A DNA stretch of 64,000 nucleotides from Chitinophaga nivalis (lineage in GTDB: Bacteria > Bacteroidota > Bacteroidia > Chitinophagales > Chitinophagaceae): positions 7,428,087 through 7,492,086 of the forward strand of contig NZ_JAPDNR010000001.1 in NCBI RefSeq assembly GCF_025989125.1. The letters are read 5' to 3'. Positions 41,239 through 49,482 of this stretch are shown here, one piece after another. Made by a program: the position numbers and the translations under genes. The notes beneath the pieces were generated by a model. That model did not search any database and was not told where the DNA came from. It saw only the letters and a program-made list of their open reading frames with translations. Every line of letters begins with the position of its first letter. The stretch's first letter is position 1.

Positions 41239-43260
41239 TTATTTTCCCTCACTAAAAGGGGTGATACCAATAGCCGGATACAAAGCAGACGGCCGGTATA
41301 TAGCTCCTCCGGTAATCACCAGCCGCGTATTGCGGATATCATGGATATTACTCACCGGATTACCACCCACTAAAATCATATCCGCTTTTTTCCCTGTTTT
41401 GATGCTTCCCAACGTACTGCCGTTACCGGTATAACCGGCAGGCCCCCACGTAGCCAGCTGCAATACTTTCTCCGCAGGAATACCCGCCCTCACATATAGC
41501 TCCAGTTCATAATGCAGGTCGAAGCCGGGAACATCATCCGTACCGGGTACAATCCGGATACCCTTATCATACAGCAGTTTAACCAGCTGCAGGAAGACCT
41601 CAAAAGATTTTTTATAGGTAGCTTCCAGCTCCGGCGACACCGGTAGTCCGCCACCACCGGCACGAAACTCCCGCTGCATCACGGCCGGCAAATGGTCTAC
41701 CATATACCGGTCTTTCGGTAATGTTTCTCCATTCTTTCCGGTAAACAGGGCTTCAAAAATATTGACGGTAGGATCTACCGTAATATCCTTCGCTTTCATC
41801 ATGGCAATAAATGCTTCCATATCTGCCCCGTGCAAATCCATGCCTGCGGCTTTCTGCGCCGGAATGGCAAACCGTTGTGGCGTACGGGTATCAATGGTAT
41901 CTCCAAAGAAATTCAACACCAGCATATTCAAGTGAGTGACTTCATTATAACCGGCGTCGATGGCCTGGGCAGCCGTCATAAAAGCAGGGATATGGCCGCA
42001 TACCCGCATATGATGCCGCCGGGCTTCCTCCACCAGCGGTTTCACCCAGGCTGGTTTCAGCGAACTGTATAATTTGATTTGCTGATACCCTTTTTTCGCA
42101 TATTCGCGGATAGCTGCAATACCTTCCTCCGGATTGTTGATCAACGCACCGGTAGGCGCGGCATAAGGGCCGGCGCCATCAATAAATCCACTGGCAATTT
42201 CTACGGCAGGACCTATCAGTTCCCCACTTTTTACCTGGGCCATGCGAACCAGCAAATTGGCATCATTGCCCATATCCCTGACGTGGGTAACGCCGGCGGC
42301 TATATGCATAATACCGTCCAGGTTATCAGAAAAATGAACATGCATATCCCATAATCCGGGCAACAGCGTTTGGCCGCTGCCATCAATTACTTCCGCCCCC
42401 TTTACTGTAAGTGGCTTACCGGCAGATACCGCTTTGATGATACCGTCTTGTATCAGCACATCTGTATGGGGCAACAGGCGCGCCTGCTCCGCATCAAACA
42501 AAGTAGTATTACGGATCAGCAGCTGACCGGTTATTTTTTTTCGCTGTGCCTGTGCCAGCTGCCGGTAAAAATGCTGTTCCACTTTTTTCTGTATCGCCAG
42601 CAATGCCGGACCTGCTGCTTCATAGCCTTTTCTGATCACCGTTTTCCAGTCTTCCACCGTCGCAAAAGTATTCCACTGCTCATCTACCCAGCGGTAGACC
42701 GGTGTAGGCTTCAGGCCTTTCACACTGCATAACACCAGCTTTCTGGCAGCAGCACCTTTCCCAACGGTATGTGATTGCAATACTTCCAGAGAAGCTTCGC
42801 CGGAAGGCAGCAGCACTAACCGGTTGTTATGCGCGTGCAGCGCTTTCACCAGGTTGCCGCATTCTCCGTACAGACTCTGATAAAAAGCTTTACCGGCAAT
42901 CGTTTTCTGGCTCGACTCCGCATTATTTTTCCACACTGCCGTCTGGCCCGTCAACGAAAAATCTTCGGATACCGGACTTTTCATATAGTCGTTACCACGG
43001 ATACGGATATACGTAGGAATACCATCAGCATCCAAACGGTATTCAATGTGATTACTATCACCCCGACCGCGGTCATTATAGTGATACCAGCTTTCATAGC
43101 TACCATCGGGCTTTTGCAGTATTTTTTTGGCACCTTTTATATTTCCGCTCAATATCACCGAATAGTGAAGGGTATCATTCCCCTGGGAAAACACATACGC
43201 GGGTAACCACAACAATAGAAACAGTACAACAGGTTTTTTAGTCGGGAACATAATGCTCAT
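41239..43260 (-). CDS. Secreted amidohydrolase family protein
   Basis: A 673-residue protein with a signal peptide (to about residue 25, VFSQG). The N-terminal 200 residues are not recognised as a domain; the C-terminal 430 are an amidohydrolase of the imidazolonepropionase-like group: VIDGSGQTLLPGLWDMHVHF with the metal H-x-H, GPYAAPTGALINNPEEGIAA, the His in RVCGHIPAFMTAAQAIDAG and the next in YNEVTHLNML, and the Asp in RIVPGTDDVPGFD. All four metal-ligand positions are filled. Substrate unknown, possibly a peptide or cyclic amide. The alternative start MFPTKK at 43251 is equally good. Confidence 0.9.
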   Translation of the reverse strand: MSIMFPTKKPVVLFLLLWLPAYVFSQGNDTLHYSVILSGNIKGAKKILQKPDGSYESWYHYNDRGRGDSNHIEYRLDADGIPTYIRIRGNDYMKSPVSEDFSLTGQTAVWKNNAESSQKTIAGKAFYQSLYGECGNLVKALHAHNNRLVLLPSGEASLEVLQSHTVGKGAAARKLVLCSVKGLKPTPVYRWVDEQWNTFATVEDWKTVIRKGYEAAGPALLAIQKKVEQHFYRQLAQAQRKKITGQLLIRNTTLFDAEQARLLPHTDVLIQDGIIKAVSAGKPLTVKGAEVIDGSGQTLLPGLWDMHVHFSDNLDGIMHIAAGVTHVRDMGNDANLLVRMAQVKSGELIGPAVEIASGFIDGAGPYAAPTGALINNPEEGIAAIREYAKKGYQQIKLYSSLKPAWVKPLVEEARRHHMRVCGHIPAFMTAAQAIDAGYNEVTHLNMLVLNFFGDTIDTRTPQRFAIPAQKAAGMDLHGADMEAFIAMMKAKDITVDPTVNIFEALFTGKNGETLPKDRYMVDHLPAVMQREFRAGGGGLPVSPELEATYKKSFEVFLQLVKLLYDKGIRIVPGTDDVPGFDLHYELELYVRAGIPAEKVLQLATWGPAGYTGNGSTLGSIKTGKKADMILVGGNPVSNIHDIRNTRLVITGGAIYRPSALYPAIGITPFSEGK

Positions 43261-43430
43261 TTTTGGCTGTACCGGAAAGTAATCAATTTAAGGCAACAAA
43301 GGGGCATGAAAATACCAGCTGATAAGAATATCCACCCCTCCCCACAAGATGAATTTAAGGTTATCATTTATCATGATACATGCATGGGTGCTGCCGGGAG
43401 ATTAATTTAGCCCCCACGAAAAATTTAGCC

Positions 43431-46400
43431 ATGAAAAAAGTCTTTGTAGCATTGCTGTTATTCCTATGTGCCCTTGTGCAACAACCCACTTTCGCACAAA
43501 CAACCCAGGCATCTGTATTCGGGATAGTGACCGATGAAAACAAACAAATGATTCCCGGTGCATCGATTCTGGTGCGGAACGAATCCACCGGATTTACTAC
43601 CAGAACCATTACCAACGCCAAAGGGGAATATACTTTCAAAGAGTTGCCACTGGGCGGCCCCTATACCATTATTGCCAATTACATTGGTTATGGTGAACAA
43701 AAAAGAACCGGTTATGCCTTGAATCAGGGCGACCTGCTGCGGGTAAACATCGAAGTAAAAACCACGGCACTCAGTATCAATGAAGTAAAAGTGACTGCTT
43801 CCGGCCTGAAAAACAAAACCGAAAACTTCGGCGCCGCCACCACTGTCACGGCACGCGATATTTCCCGGTTACCGGTAAACGGCAGAAACTTTACCTCATT
43901 GATCGACTTATCCCCGCTCAGCCGCGGTGGTAACCTATCCGGACAACTGGCTTCTTCCACCAACTTCACCATCGACGGGATGACCGCCAAGAATCCTACC
44001 TCCGGCGGTACTACCAATCGTAACGGCGGCCCATACGCGATCTCCATGGAAGCTGTGCGGGAATTCAAAGTAGTCACCAACCAGTATGATGTTACTTATG
44101 GCCGCAGTGGTGGTGGTACCGTGAGTACGGTTACCAAATCAGGTACCAATACTTTTTCCGGGAGCGCGTTTACTTTCGGCAGAACCAACTGGCTCTCCAG
44201 CAACTACGATATCCGCGGCAACAGACGTCAGAATGATTTCTCTACCTATCAGTATGGCTTCTCACTCGGAGGTCCGATCATTAAAAATAAACTGCACTTC
44301 TTCGTTACCTGGGATCATCAGGCGGATGCCCGCCCACTGCAGATTGCAGACATACAAACACTGGAAGACGAAAAACGACTGGGCCTGAACCAGGCTTCCC
44401 TGGACCGTTACGTACAGATTGCCCGTAGTAAATACGGCGTAGCCAGCACCCCGCAATTCGGATCATTCGATAAAAAAAGAGGCACCGATGCCGTATTCGC
44501 ACGTATCGACTGGCAGCTGAATGAAAAGAACCTCCTGACCATCCGCGACAACTATGTGAATGACCGCAATAACCTGGGGCTGGATGACAATACCTCCATC
44601 AACCTCTATGAAGTATACGGCAATGTAAAGTCTGTAGACAACAGTCTCCTGGCCTCCTTACGTACCGTAGTGACGCCACGTCTGACCAACGAACTGAAAC
44701 TGCAACATCTCTATACCCTGGAACAAAGTACGCCGGGCAATCAGCTTCCCGGCGCCAATATCCCCAGAGCCATTGTAGAACGGGTGAGATCCATTACCGG
44801 TACCGATACCCTTTTCACCAACATACAGCTGGGTGGCCAGCGTTACTCACCGGAACACTTCTACAACAACGTGGTACATCTGGTGGATAACATCTACTAC
44901 AATACCAATAAAATCAACTTTACTTTTGGCGCTGACCTTATGTACAGTCATATGAACTCTTTGTATGGCAGTGAAATGAATGGTCGTTTTTTCTTCACCG
45001 GCCTGGACAACTTCGATAATAGGAAGCCCTATCGCTATGCCCGGGAAGTGGCGCTGAATGAAGATCACAGCGTTAAACAAAATATCCTGAACAGCGCCTT
45101 ATATGCGCAGATGCAAACCAAATTGTTCCCGGGCCTGGAAATGATCGCCGGTATCCGCGCAGATTACACCACCTATATGAACAAGCCCAACTTCAACCAG
45201 ATCGTGTTTGAAGACCTGGGATTACGTACCGATAACTCACTGGCCAGTTTCCAGCTGCAGCCACGTATCCAGTTCAACTGGGATATCAATGAAAAACACA
45301 GGGACTACCTGCGTTTCGGCGCCGGTATTTTTGGTTCAGACATCAACAACTATGCAATGATCAACAACATGCTGTTTGATGGCACCAAAGTATTATCCGT
45401 AGATGTACAGGGTAGCAGCGTACCAGTGCCCAACTTCCCCGGCTACCGGCAAAATCCGGCTACAGCACCCGGTGCGGAGCTATTTAACCAGCCTGGTATA
45501 CCGAAACTGGCGACCATCAACATGAACGGAAAAGACGCCAAAATACCGGTGGTATATAAAGCCAATATCTCCTACAACCGCTTTATCACCGAACGACTGA
45601 AAATGGGCATCAGCGTATTCGCCAGCCTGGGTCGCAACAACTATATGTACGTAGACCGGAACATGGTGGAAACACCGTTCTTCACCCTGGCCAACGAAGG
45701 AGGCCGCGGGGTATACGTACCGGCTAAATCCATCAAAACCGACAACGGTGCCACCGACTGGATGCAGGGCCGCAAAAGCAATCGTATAGGCCGTGTACTG
45801 GAGCTCAACAGCGAAGGTAAAGTGAACCAGTTTGCCGTGGTACTGGATGGTACCTATCGTTATTTCAGAGATGGTGAAATTGCTTTCAGCTATACCTGGA
45901 ATGATACCAAAGACAATACTTCCTACAACGGTAACGTAGCCAATTCTGCTACTTTATCCCTGATGGTGAAAGATGATCCGCGCAACCTGAAAGAAATGAC
46001 TTATTCCGATAACCATTTCCGGCATAAAGTGGTCTTCTATGGTACCCTGCCTACTTTCTATGGTTTCAGCGTAGGTATCCGGTTTTCCGGTATAGGCGGT
46101 ACCCGTTACTCCCTGGGTGTGGATGGCAACGTCAATGGCGACTTTGTCAACTCCAATGACCTCGCCTATGTGTTTGATGTAAATGATAAAAACGTACCGG
46201 AAAAAATCAGGAAAGGGATCCAGGCGATCCTCGATAATCCAAAAACAGACCAAAGCATGAAGGATTATATCCTCAGCAGCAGCGGAAAAATTGCAGAGCG
46301 CAATGGCGGTATCAATCAGTTCACCGGCATCTGGGATATACGGATCAGCAAAAAAATCCAGCTGTTTAAAACACATCACCTGGAAATCTCCGGCGATATC

Positions 46401-46592
46401 TTTAACCTGGCCAATATGTTTAACAAAGAATGGGGTACTTCCAAATCCCTGGGTAAACAAAACCTCTATTCCCTGGGTGGATTTGATGACGCCACTTCCA
46501 CTTACAAATACAACGTTAAAACAAATGCCGGCGCACTCATTCCCTATGCGAATCCCTGGCAGATACAGTTTGGGCTGAGATACGGATTTTAA
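43431..46592 (+). CDS. Oar-like TonB-dependent receptor
   Basis: A 1053-residue outer membrane protein. The signal MKKVFVALLLFLCALVQQPT ends at FAQ. A CarboxypepD_reg domain (about 25-105, FGIVTDENKQMIPGASILVR) precedes the plug, with the Oar signature FTIDGMTAKNPTSGG and EAVREFKVVTNQYDVTYGRS followed by GGGTVSTVTKSGTNTFSGSA. The barrel ends IQFGLRYGF. Oar-like receptors have no SusD partner and are linked to protein secretion or peptide uptake in some species; the ligand here is unknown. I start at 43431, the first Met of the signal. A hairpin terminator follows. Confidence 0.93.
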   Translation: MKKVFVALLLFLCALVQQPTFAQTTQASVFGIVTDENKQMIPGASILVRNESTGFTTRTITNAKGEYTFKELPLGGPYTIIANYIGYGEQKRTGYALNQGDLLRVNIEVKTTALSINEVKVTASGLKNKTENFGAATTVTARDISRLPVNGRNFTSLIDLSPLSRGGNLSGQLASSTNFTIDGMTAKNPTSGGTTNRNGGPYAISMEAVREFKVVTNQYDVTYGRSGGGTVSTVTKSGTNTFSGSAFTFGRTNWLSSNYDIRGNRRQNDFSTYQYGFSLGGPIIKNKLHFFVTWDHQADARPLQIADIQTLEDEKRLGLNQASLDRYVQIARSKYGVASTPQFGSFDKKRGTDAVFARIDWQLNEKNLLTIRDNYVNDRNNLGLDDNTSINLYEVYGNVKSVDNSLLASLRTVVTPRLTNELKLQHLYTLEQSTPGNQLPGANIPRAIVERVRSITGTDTLFTNIQLGGQRYSPEHFYNNVVHLVDNIYYNTNKINFTFGADLMYSHMNSLYGSEMNGRFFFTGLDNFDNRKPYRYAREVALNEDHSVKQNILNSALYAQMQTKLFPGLEMIAGIRADYTTYMNKPNFNQIVFEDLGLRTDNSLASFQLQPRIQFNWDINEKHRDYLRFGAGIFGSDINNYAMINNMLFDGTKVLSVDVQGSSVPVPNFPGYRQNPATAPGAELFNQPGIPKLATINMNGKDAKIPVVYKANISYNRFITERLKMGISVFASLGRNNYMYVDRNMVETPFFTLANEGGRGVYVPAKSIKTDNGATDWMQGRKSNRIGRVLELNSEGKVNQFAVVLDGTYRYFRDGEIAFSYTWNDTKDNTSYNGNVANSATLSLMVKDDPRNLKEMTYSDNHFRHKVVFYGTLPTFYGFSVGIRFSGIGGTRYSLGVDGNVNGDFVNSNDLAYVFDVNDKNVPEKIRKGIQAILDNPKTDQSMKDYILSSSGKIAERNGGINQFTGIWDIRISKKIQLFKTHHLEISGDIFNLANMFNKEWGTSKSLGKQNLYSLGGFDDATSTYKYNVKTNAGALIPYANPWQIQFGLRYGF

Positions 46593-46613
46593 GCAACATA
46601 CGCTTTCCTCTAA

Positions 46614-46649
46614 TACAGGCCGGTCCGGAGATTTTCGGGCCGGCCTGTA
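46614..46649 (+). terminator. Terminator after the Oar-like receptor
   Basis: TACAGGCCGG (46614-46623) pairs with CCGGCCTGTA (46640-46649) around a 16-nt loop. The downstream run is only TGTTTAATT, so the termination strength is uncertain. A -7-type box TAAATTTG at 46664-46671 for the next gene follows. Confidence 0.6.
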
Positions 46650-46663
46650 ATGTTTAATTCCGT

Positions 46664-46671
46664 TAAATTTG
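46664..46671 (+). promoter_or_regulatory. -7 box of the AraC regulator gene
   Basis: TAAATTTG is a full match to TAnnTTTG, 18 nt before the chosen ATG at 46690. I see no TTTG at the expected -33 distance, which falls in the preceding hairpin. Confidence 0.4.
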
Positions 46672-46689
46672 CAGTTGCCTGACAACTAC

Positions 46690-47610
46690 ATGAAACAACC
46701 GATATTAAATATCCACGACACGGTAAAACTATATACCGTTGATGATGCCGCCATTACTGATCCGGCCAGATACGCTGCCCGGACTTTAGGTAACGGTACC
46801 TTGCTGATCCTGGATAACCAGGATAGCAAAGACGAAGGAACGCCGGTACGTACTGATCACTATGCCCTGATTTTTTGCATGAAGGGAACCTGCCGGAAAA
46901 TAGTAGACCACCACCCGTTTGAAGTAATCCCCCACTCTATTCACATCGTAGCGCCCGGGCAACTCAGTTCCTACAGCCACCGCTCACCGGACCTGACCCT
47001 GAAAATGATTTTCTTCAAACGTTCCTTCCTGGACGACCTGCAGGTAGCTGCTGAACTAACAGATCAGCTGTTGCTGGTAAATCCGGAACACCCGCCGTTG
47101 TTTACCACCGATCCCGCCAGTATGGAAGCCATGTTGCAGCTGATTACCGGCATGCAGCAGGAACAGGAAACCCATGCCCCCTTCTTCCTGCAGATCATCC
47201 GCTGTCAGTTGCTGGAATTATTGTTCCGCATCAACCGGGTTTGCACGCATTGTCTGGAAAATACCCCGAAACGATCCAACCGCCGCTTCCAGGTAGTACA
47301 TGAATACCGTAAACTGGTGGAAAAATATTTTACGGTACATAACCGTGTAGAAGAATATGCTGCCCTGCTGCATATCACCGCCAAACACCTCAGCGATACC
47401 GTCAAACAAGAAACCGGCGATACCGCCCTTACGTTTATCCATCAGCGTATTTTACGGGAAGCCCAGTTTCTTCTGGAATATTCTGCCCTCAGTATCAAGG
47501 AAATAGCGGCCTACCTGAACTTTGACTCCAGCTCTCATTTCAGCCGGTTCTTCCGGCTTAAGTTGGGAACAAGCCCGATCGACTACCGGCAGACACGAAA
47601 AATTGGATAG
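46690..47610 (+). CDS. AraC family transcriptional regulator
   Basis: A 306-residue regulator. Residues about 15-130 form a cupin-like AraC_binding domain (YALIFCMKGTCRKIVDHHPF, IVAPGQLSSYSHRSPD). The C-terminal AraC domain has VEEYAALLHITAKHLSDTVK and ILREAQFLLEYSALSIKEIA followed by LNFDSSSHFSRFFRLKLGTS, both helix-turn-helix units complete. The Met at 46690 is preferred over the TTG at 46669, which overlaps the -7 box. It lies 70 nt before the superoxide dismutase gene and may regulate it. Confidence 0.92.
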   Translation: MKQPILNIHDTVKLYTVDDAAITDPARYAARTLGNGTLLILDNQDSKDEGTPVRTDHYALIFCMKGTCRKIVDHHPFEVIPHSIHIVAPGQLSSYSHRSPDLTLKMIFFKRSFLDDLQVAAELTDQLLLVNPEHPPLFTTDPASMEAMLQLITGMQQEQETHAPFFLQIIRCQLLELLFRINRVCTHCLENTPKRSNRRFQVVHEYRKLVEKYFTVHNRVEEYAALLHITAKHLSDTVKQETGDTALTFIHQRILREAQFLLEYSALSIKEIAAYLNFDSSSHFSRFFRLKLGTSPIDYRQTRKIG

Positions 47611-47630
47611 GACTCCCGTAATATTGGTTC

Positions 47631-47659
47631 TTTCTGCAAACAAGTGCATGATACCTTTG
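47631..47659 (+). promoter_or_regulatory. Promoter of the superoxide dismutase gene
   Basis: TTTC at 47631-47634 and TACCTTTG at 47652-47659 with a 17-nt spacer fit the Bacteroidota pattern TTTG/TAnnTTTG (one mismatch in the first box). The start codon is 21 nt downstream. Confidence 0.55.
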
Positions 47660-47680
47660 GTGCATTAAAAAAACAGTATC

Positions 47681-48310
47681 ATGTTACAAGAAAAATTTCC
47701 TTTTGAATTACCAGTGCTCTCCTATGCTACCAATGCACTGGAACCAGTGATAGATCAGACCACCATGGAAATACACCATGGTAAACACCATCAGGCTTAT
47801 GTAACCAATCTCAATAACGCGCTGAAAGATACTGCCGGGGCCTCCGTAGACCTCGCAGGTCTGTTGGCCAATATTTCCCAATACAGCCCGGCAGTGCGCA
47901 ATAACGGCGGTGGACATTACAACCACTCCCTCTTCTGGTCTTTATTGATACCAGCAGCCGGCCAGGTACCAGCAGGCACCCTGTTAACTGCACTGGAAAG
48001 CCGCTGGGGCAGCATCGCCGATTTTAAGGAGGCTTTCGCCAAAGAAGCCCTGCAACGCTTCGGCTCCGGTTGGGTGTGGCTGATCGTAAAACCTAACCAA
48101 AGCCTGGAAATCACGTCCACCCCTAATCAGGATAATCCGCTGATGGATATCAATACCACCAACAGAGGTATTCCTATCCTGGCACTGGATGTATGGGAGC
48201 ATGCCTATTACCTCAAATACCAGAACAAACGCGCTGACTATGTGGCTAAATTCTGGGAAGTGGTAAACTGGGAAGCCGTAACAAGCCTATACGAAAACGC
48301 CGTAAAATGA
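47681..48310 (+). CDS. sod: Superoxide dismutase, Fe/Mn type
   Basis: A 209-residue cytoplasmic enzyme that converts superoxide to hydrogen peroxide and oxygen. The four metal ligands are visible: His in MEIHHGKHHQAYV (about 27-33), His in NGGGHYNHSLFWSLL, and Asp and His in LALDVWEHAYYLKYQ near the C-terminus. GSGWVWLIVKPN is the expected second-half motif. Iron or manganese preference cannot be fixed from sequence alone. Its stop overlaps the start of the FMN reductase gene (ATGA), so the two are co-translated. Confidence 0.96.
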   Translation: MLQEKFPFELPVLSYATNALEPVIDQTTMEIHHGKHHQAYVTNLNNALKDTAGASVDLAGLLANISQYSPAVRNNGGGHYNHSLFWSLLIPAAGQVPAGTLLTALESRWGSIADFKEAFAKEALQRFGSGWVWLIVKPNQSLEITSTPNQDNPLMDINTTNRGIPILALDVWEHAYYLKYQNKRADYVAKFWEVVNWEAVTSLYENAVK

Positions 48311-48861
48311 GTGCGCTGATCATCAATGGCGCCCTGGAAGGATATACCGGGCAAAATATTGCCAACACCTTTGCCAGCCTGTTGCAGGAAAAAGGGATCG
48401 ATACCCGCATCTTTCAGGTAGCTAATTGCCTCGTTCCCCCGTTTCAGTTATCCGGTACGCCGCCAACACCCGCCACGCTGGAGATGGTACAGTTGTTCCG
48501 GGAAGCCGATCTGCATATCTGGCTCGCGCCGTTGTACCATGGCAGTATTCCCGGTATGATGAAGAATTGTTTCGACTGGCTGGAACTGAGTGCCACGGCA
48601 ACACCGCCCTATCTGACCAATAAAGTGGTAGGTATGGTTTGCTGGGCCGATGGCGGTCATGCGCTGAATGGTATTGTTACGATGGACGCGGTGGCCAAAT
48701 CATTGCGTGCCTGGACATTGCCACTCACCATTCCCATCATTAAGAGCCAGCTATACGATGCACCACAAAACGGCGTCATATCATCCGGCTATAAAAATAA
48801 ATTTGACACGATGGTACAGTTGTTAACCAACACGGTACATCCTGTTACAGCTATAAGATAA
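48307..48861 (+). CDS. NAD(P)H-dependent FMN reductase-type flavoprotein
   Basis: A 184-residue flavodoxin-like protein starting MSALIINGALEGYTGQNIAN. It has the family segment LHIWLAPLYHGSIPGMMKNC followed by FDWLE at about 68-90, and GMVCWADGGHALNGIVTMDA. It probably reduces a quinone or FMN. The ATGA overlap with the superoxide dismutase gene ties it to oxidative stress defence. Terminator at 48967-49000. Confidence 0.9.
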   Translation: MSALIINGALEGYTGQNIANTFASLLQEKGIDTRIFQVANCLVPPFQLSGTPPTPATLEMVQLFREADLHIWLAPLYHGSIPGMMKNCFDWLELSATATPPYLTNKVVGMVCWADGGHALNGIVTMDAVAKSLRAWTLPLTIPIIKSQLYDAPQNGVISSGYKNKFDTMVQLLTNTVHPVTAIR

Positions 48862-48966
48862 TCGTTACGTTTCATGTAACAGTTGTAGGTTTGATAAGCC
48901 GGGGCACTCCTGTTCCGGCTGCTCTTTCATTCCCCCATGCTGATATCCGGATTCAATTATCTACCT

Positions 48967-49000
48967 AAAAAAAGGACTACCTATCCGGCAGTCCTTTTTT
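48967..49000. terminator. Bidirectional rho-independent terminator
   Basis: AAAAAAAGGACT and AGTCCTTTTTT flank an 11-nt loop, with the T-run of the plus strand and the A-run both available, between the FMN reductase gene and the convergent MgtC gene. Confidence 0.85.
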
Positions 49001-49016
49001 CGTATATTCATATATG

Positions 49017-49481
49017 TTATACCATCGTATCATCTGTACTTTTGATGCGTTGCTTCCACCGGATATACCAGGGCTGGTGATGCAAAGACAACAGAAAATA
49101 CAAGGCCAGCGACGCTGTTGCAGCAATGATAAACATATTCAGTCCTACTGCTACGCCAATAGCCGCTGTACACCAGATCGTAGCGGCAGTTGTTAACCCA
49201 TGCGAGGTACTGCTGCCCCCGTTTCTGGAAATAATGCCCGCCCCCAGGAAGCCTACGCCCACTACAATATTGGCAATGATCCTGGAAGCCGCCGCCAGGT
49301 CGGTGAGGTGTTTTCCAACAGCGGTAAACAGCGCCGCGCCAATGCATACGGCCGCATAGGTACGGATACCTGCATCCCGGCCATGCCGTTCGCGGTCGAA
49401 ACCAATGAAAGCACCCAGTAGTAAGGCTACCAGCAGTTTAGCTACAATGATCAATTCATTACTGATATCCATTGTTCCCAT
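49017..49481 (-). CDS. MgtC/SapB family membrane protein
   Basis: A 154-residue inner membrane protein with four to five membrane helices. The family signature LVALLLGAFIGFDRERHGRD is at 14-33, followed by AGIRTYAAVCIGAALFTAVG and VVGVGFLGAGIISRNGGSST, which are the most conserved MgtC blocks. It lacks the C-terminal soluble domain of Salmonella MgtC, as do most members. The start is 1 nt after the stop of the metal ATPase gene, so it shares that transcript; MgtC proteins act in Mg/acid adaptation, and here a link with metal homeostasis is likely. Confidence 0.94.
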   Translation of the reverse strand: MGTMDISNELIIVAKLLVALLLGAFIGFDRERHGRDAGIRTYAAVCIGAALFTAVGKHLTDLAAASRIIANIVVGVGFLGAGIISRNGGSSTSHGLTTAATIWCTAAIGVAVGLNMFIIAATASLALYFLLSLHHQPWYIRWKQRIKSTDDTMV

Positions 49482-49482
49482 A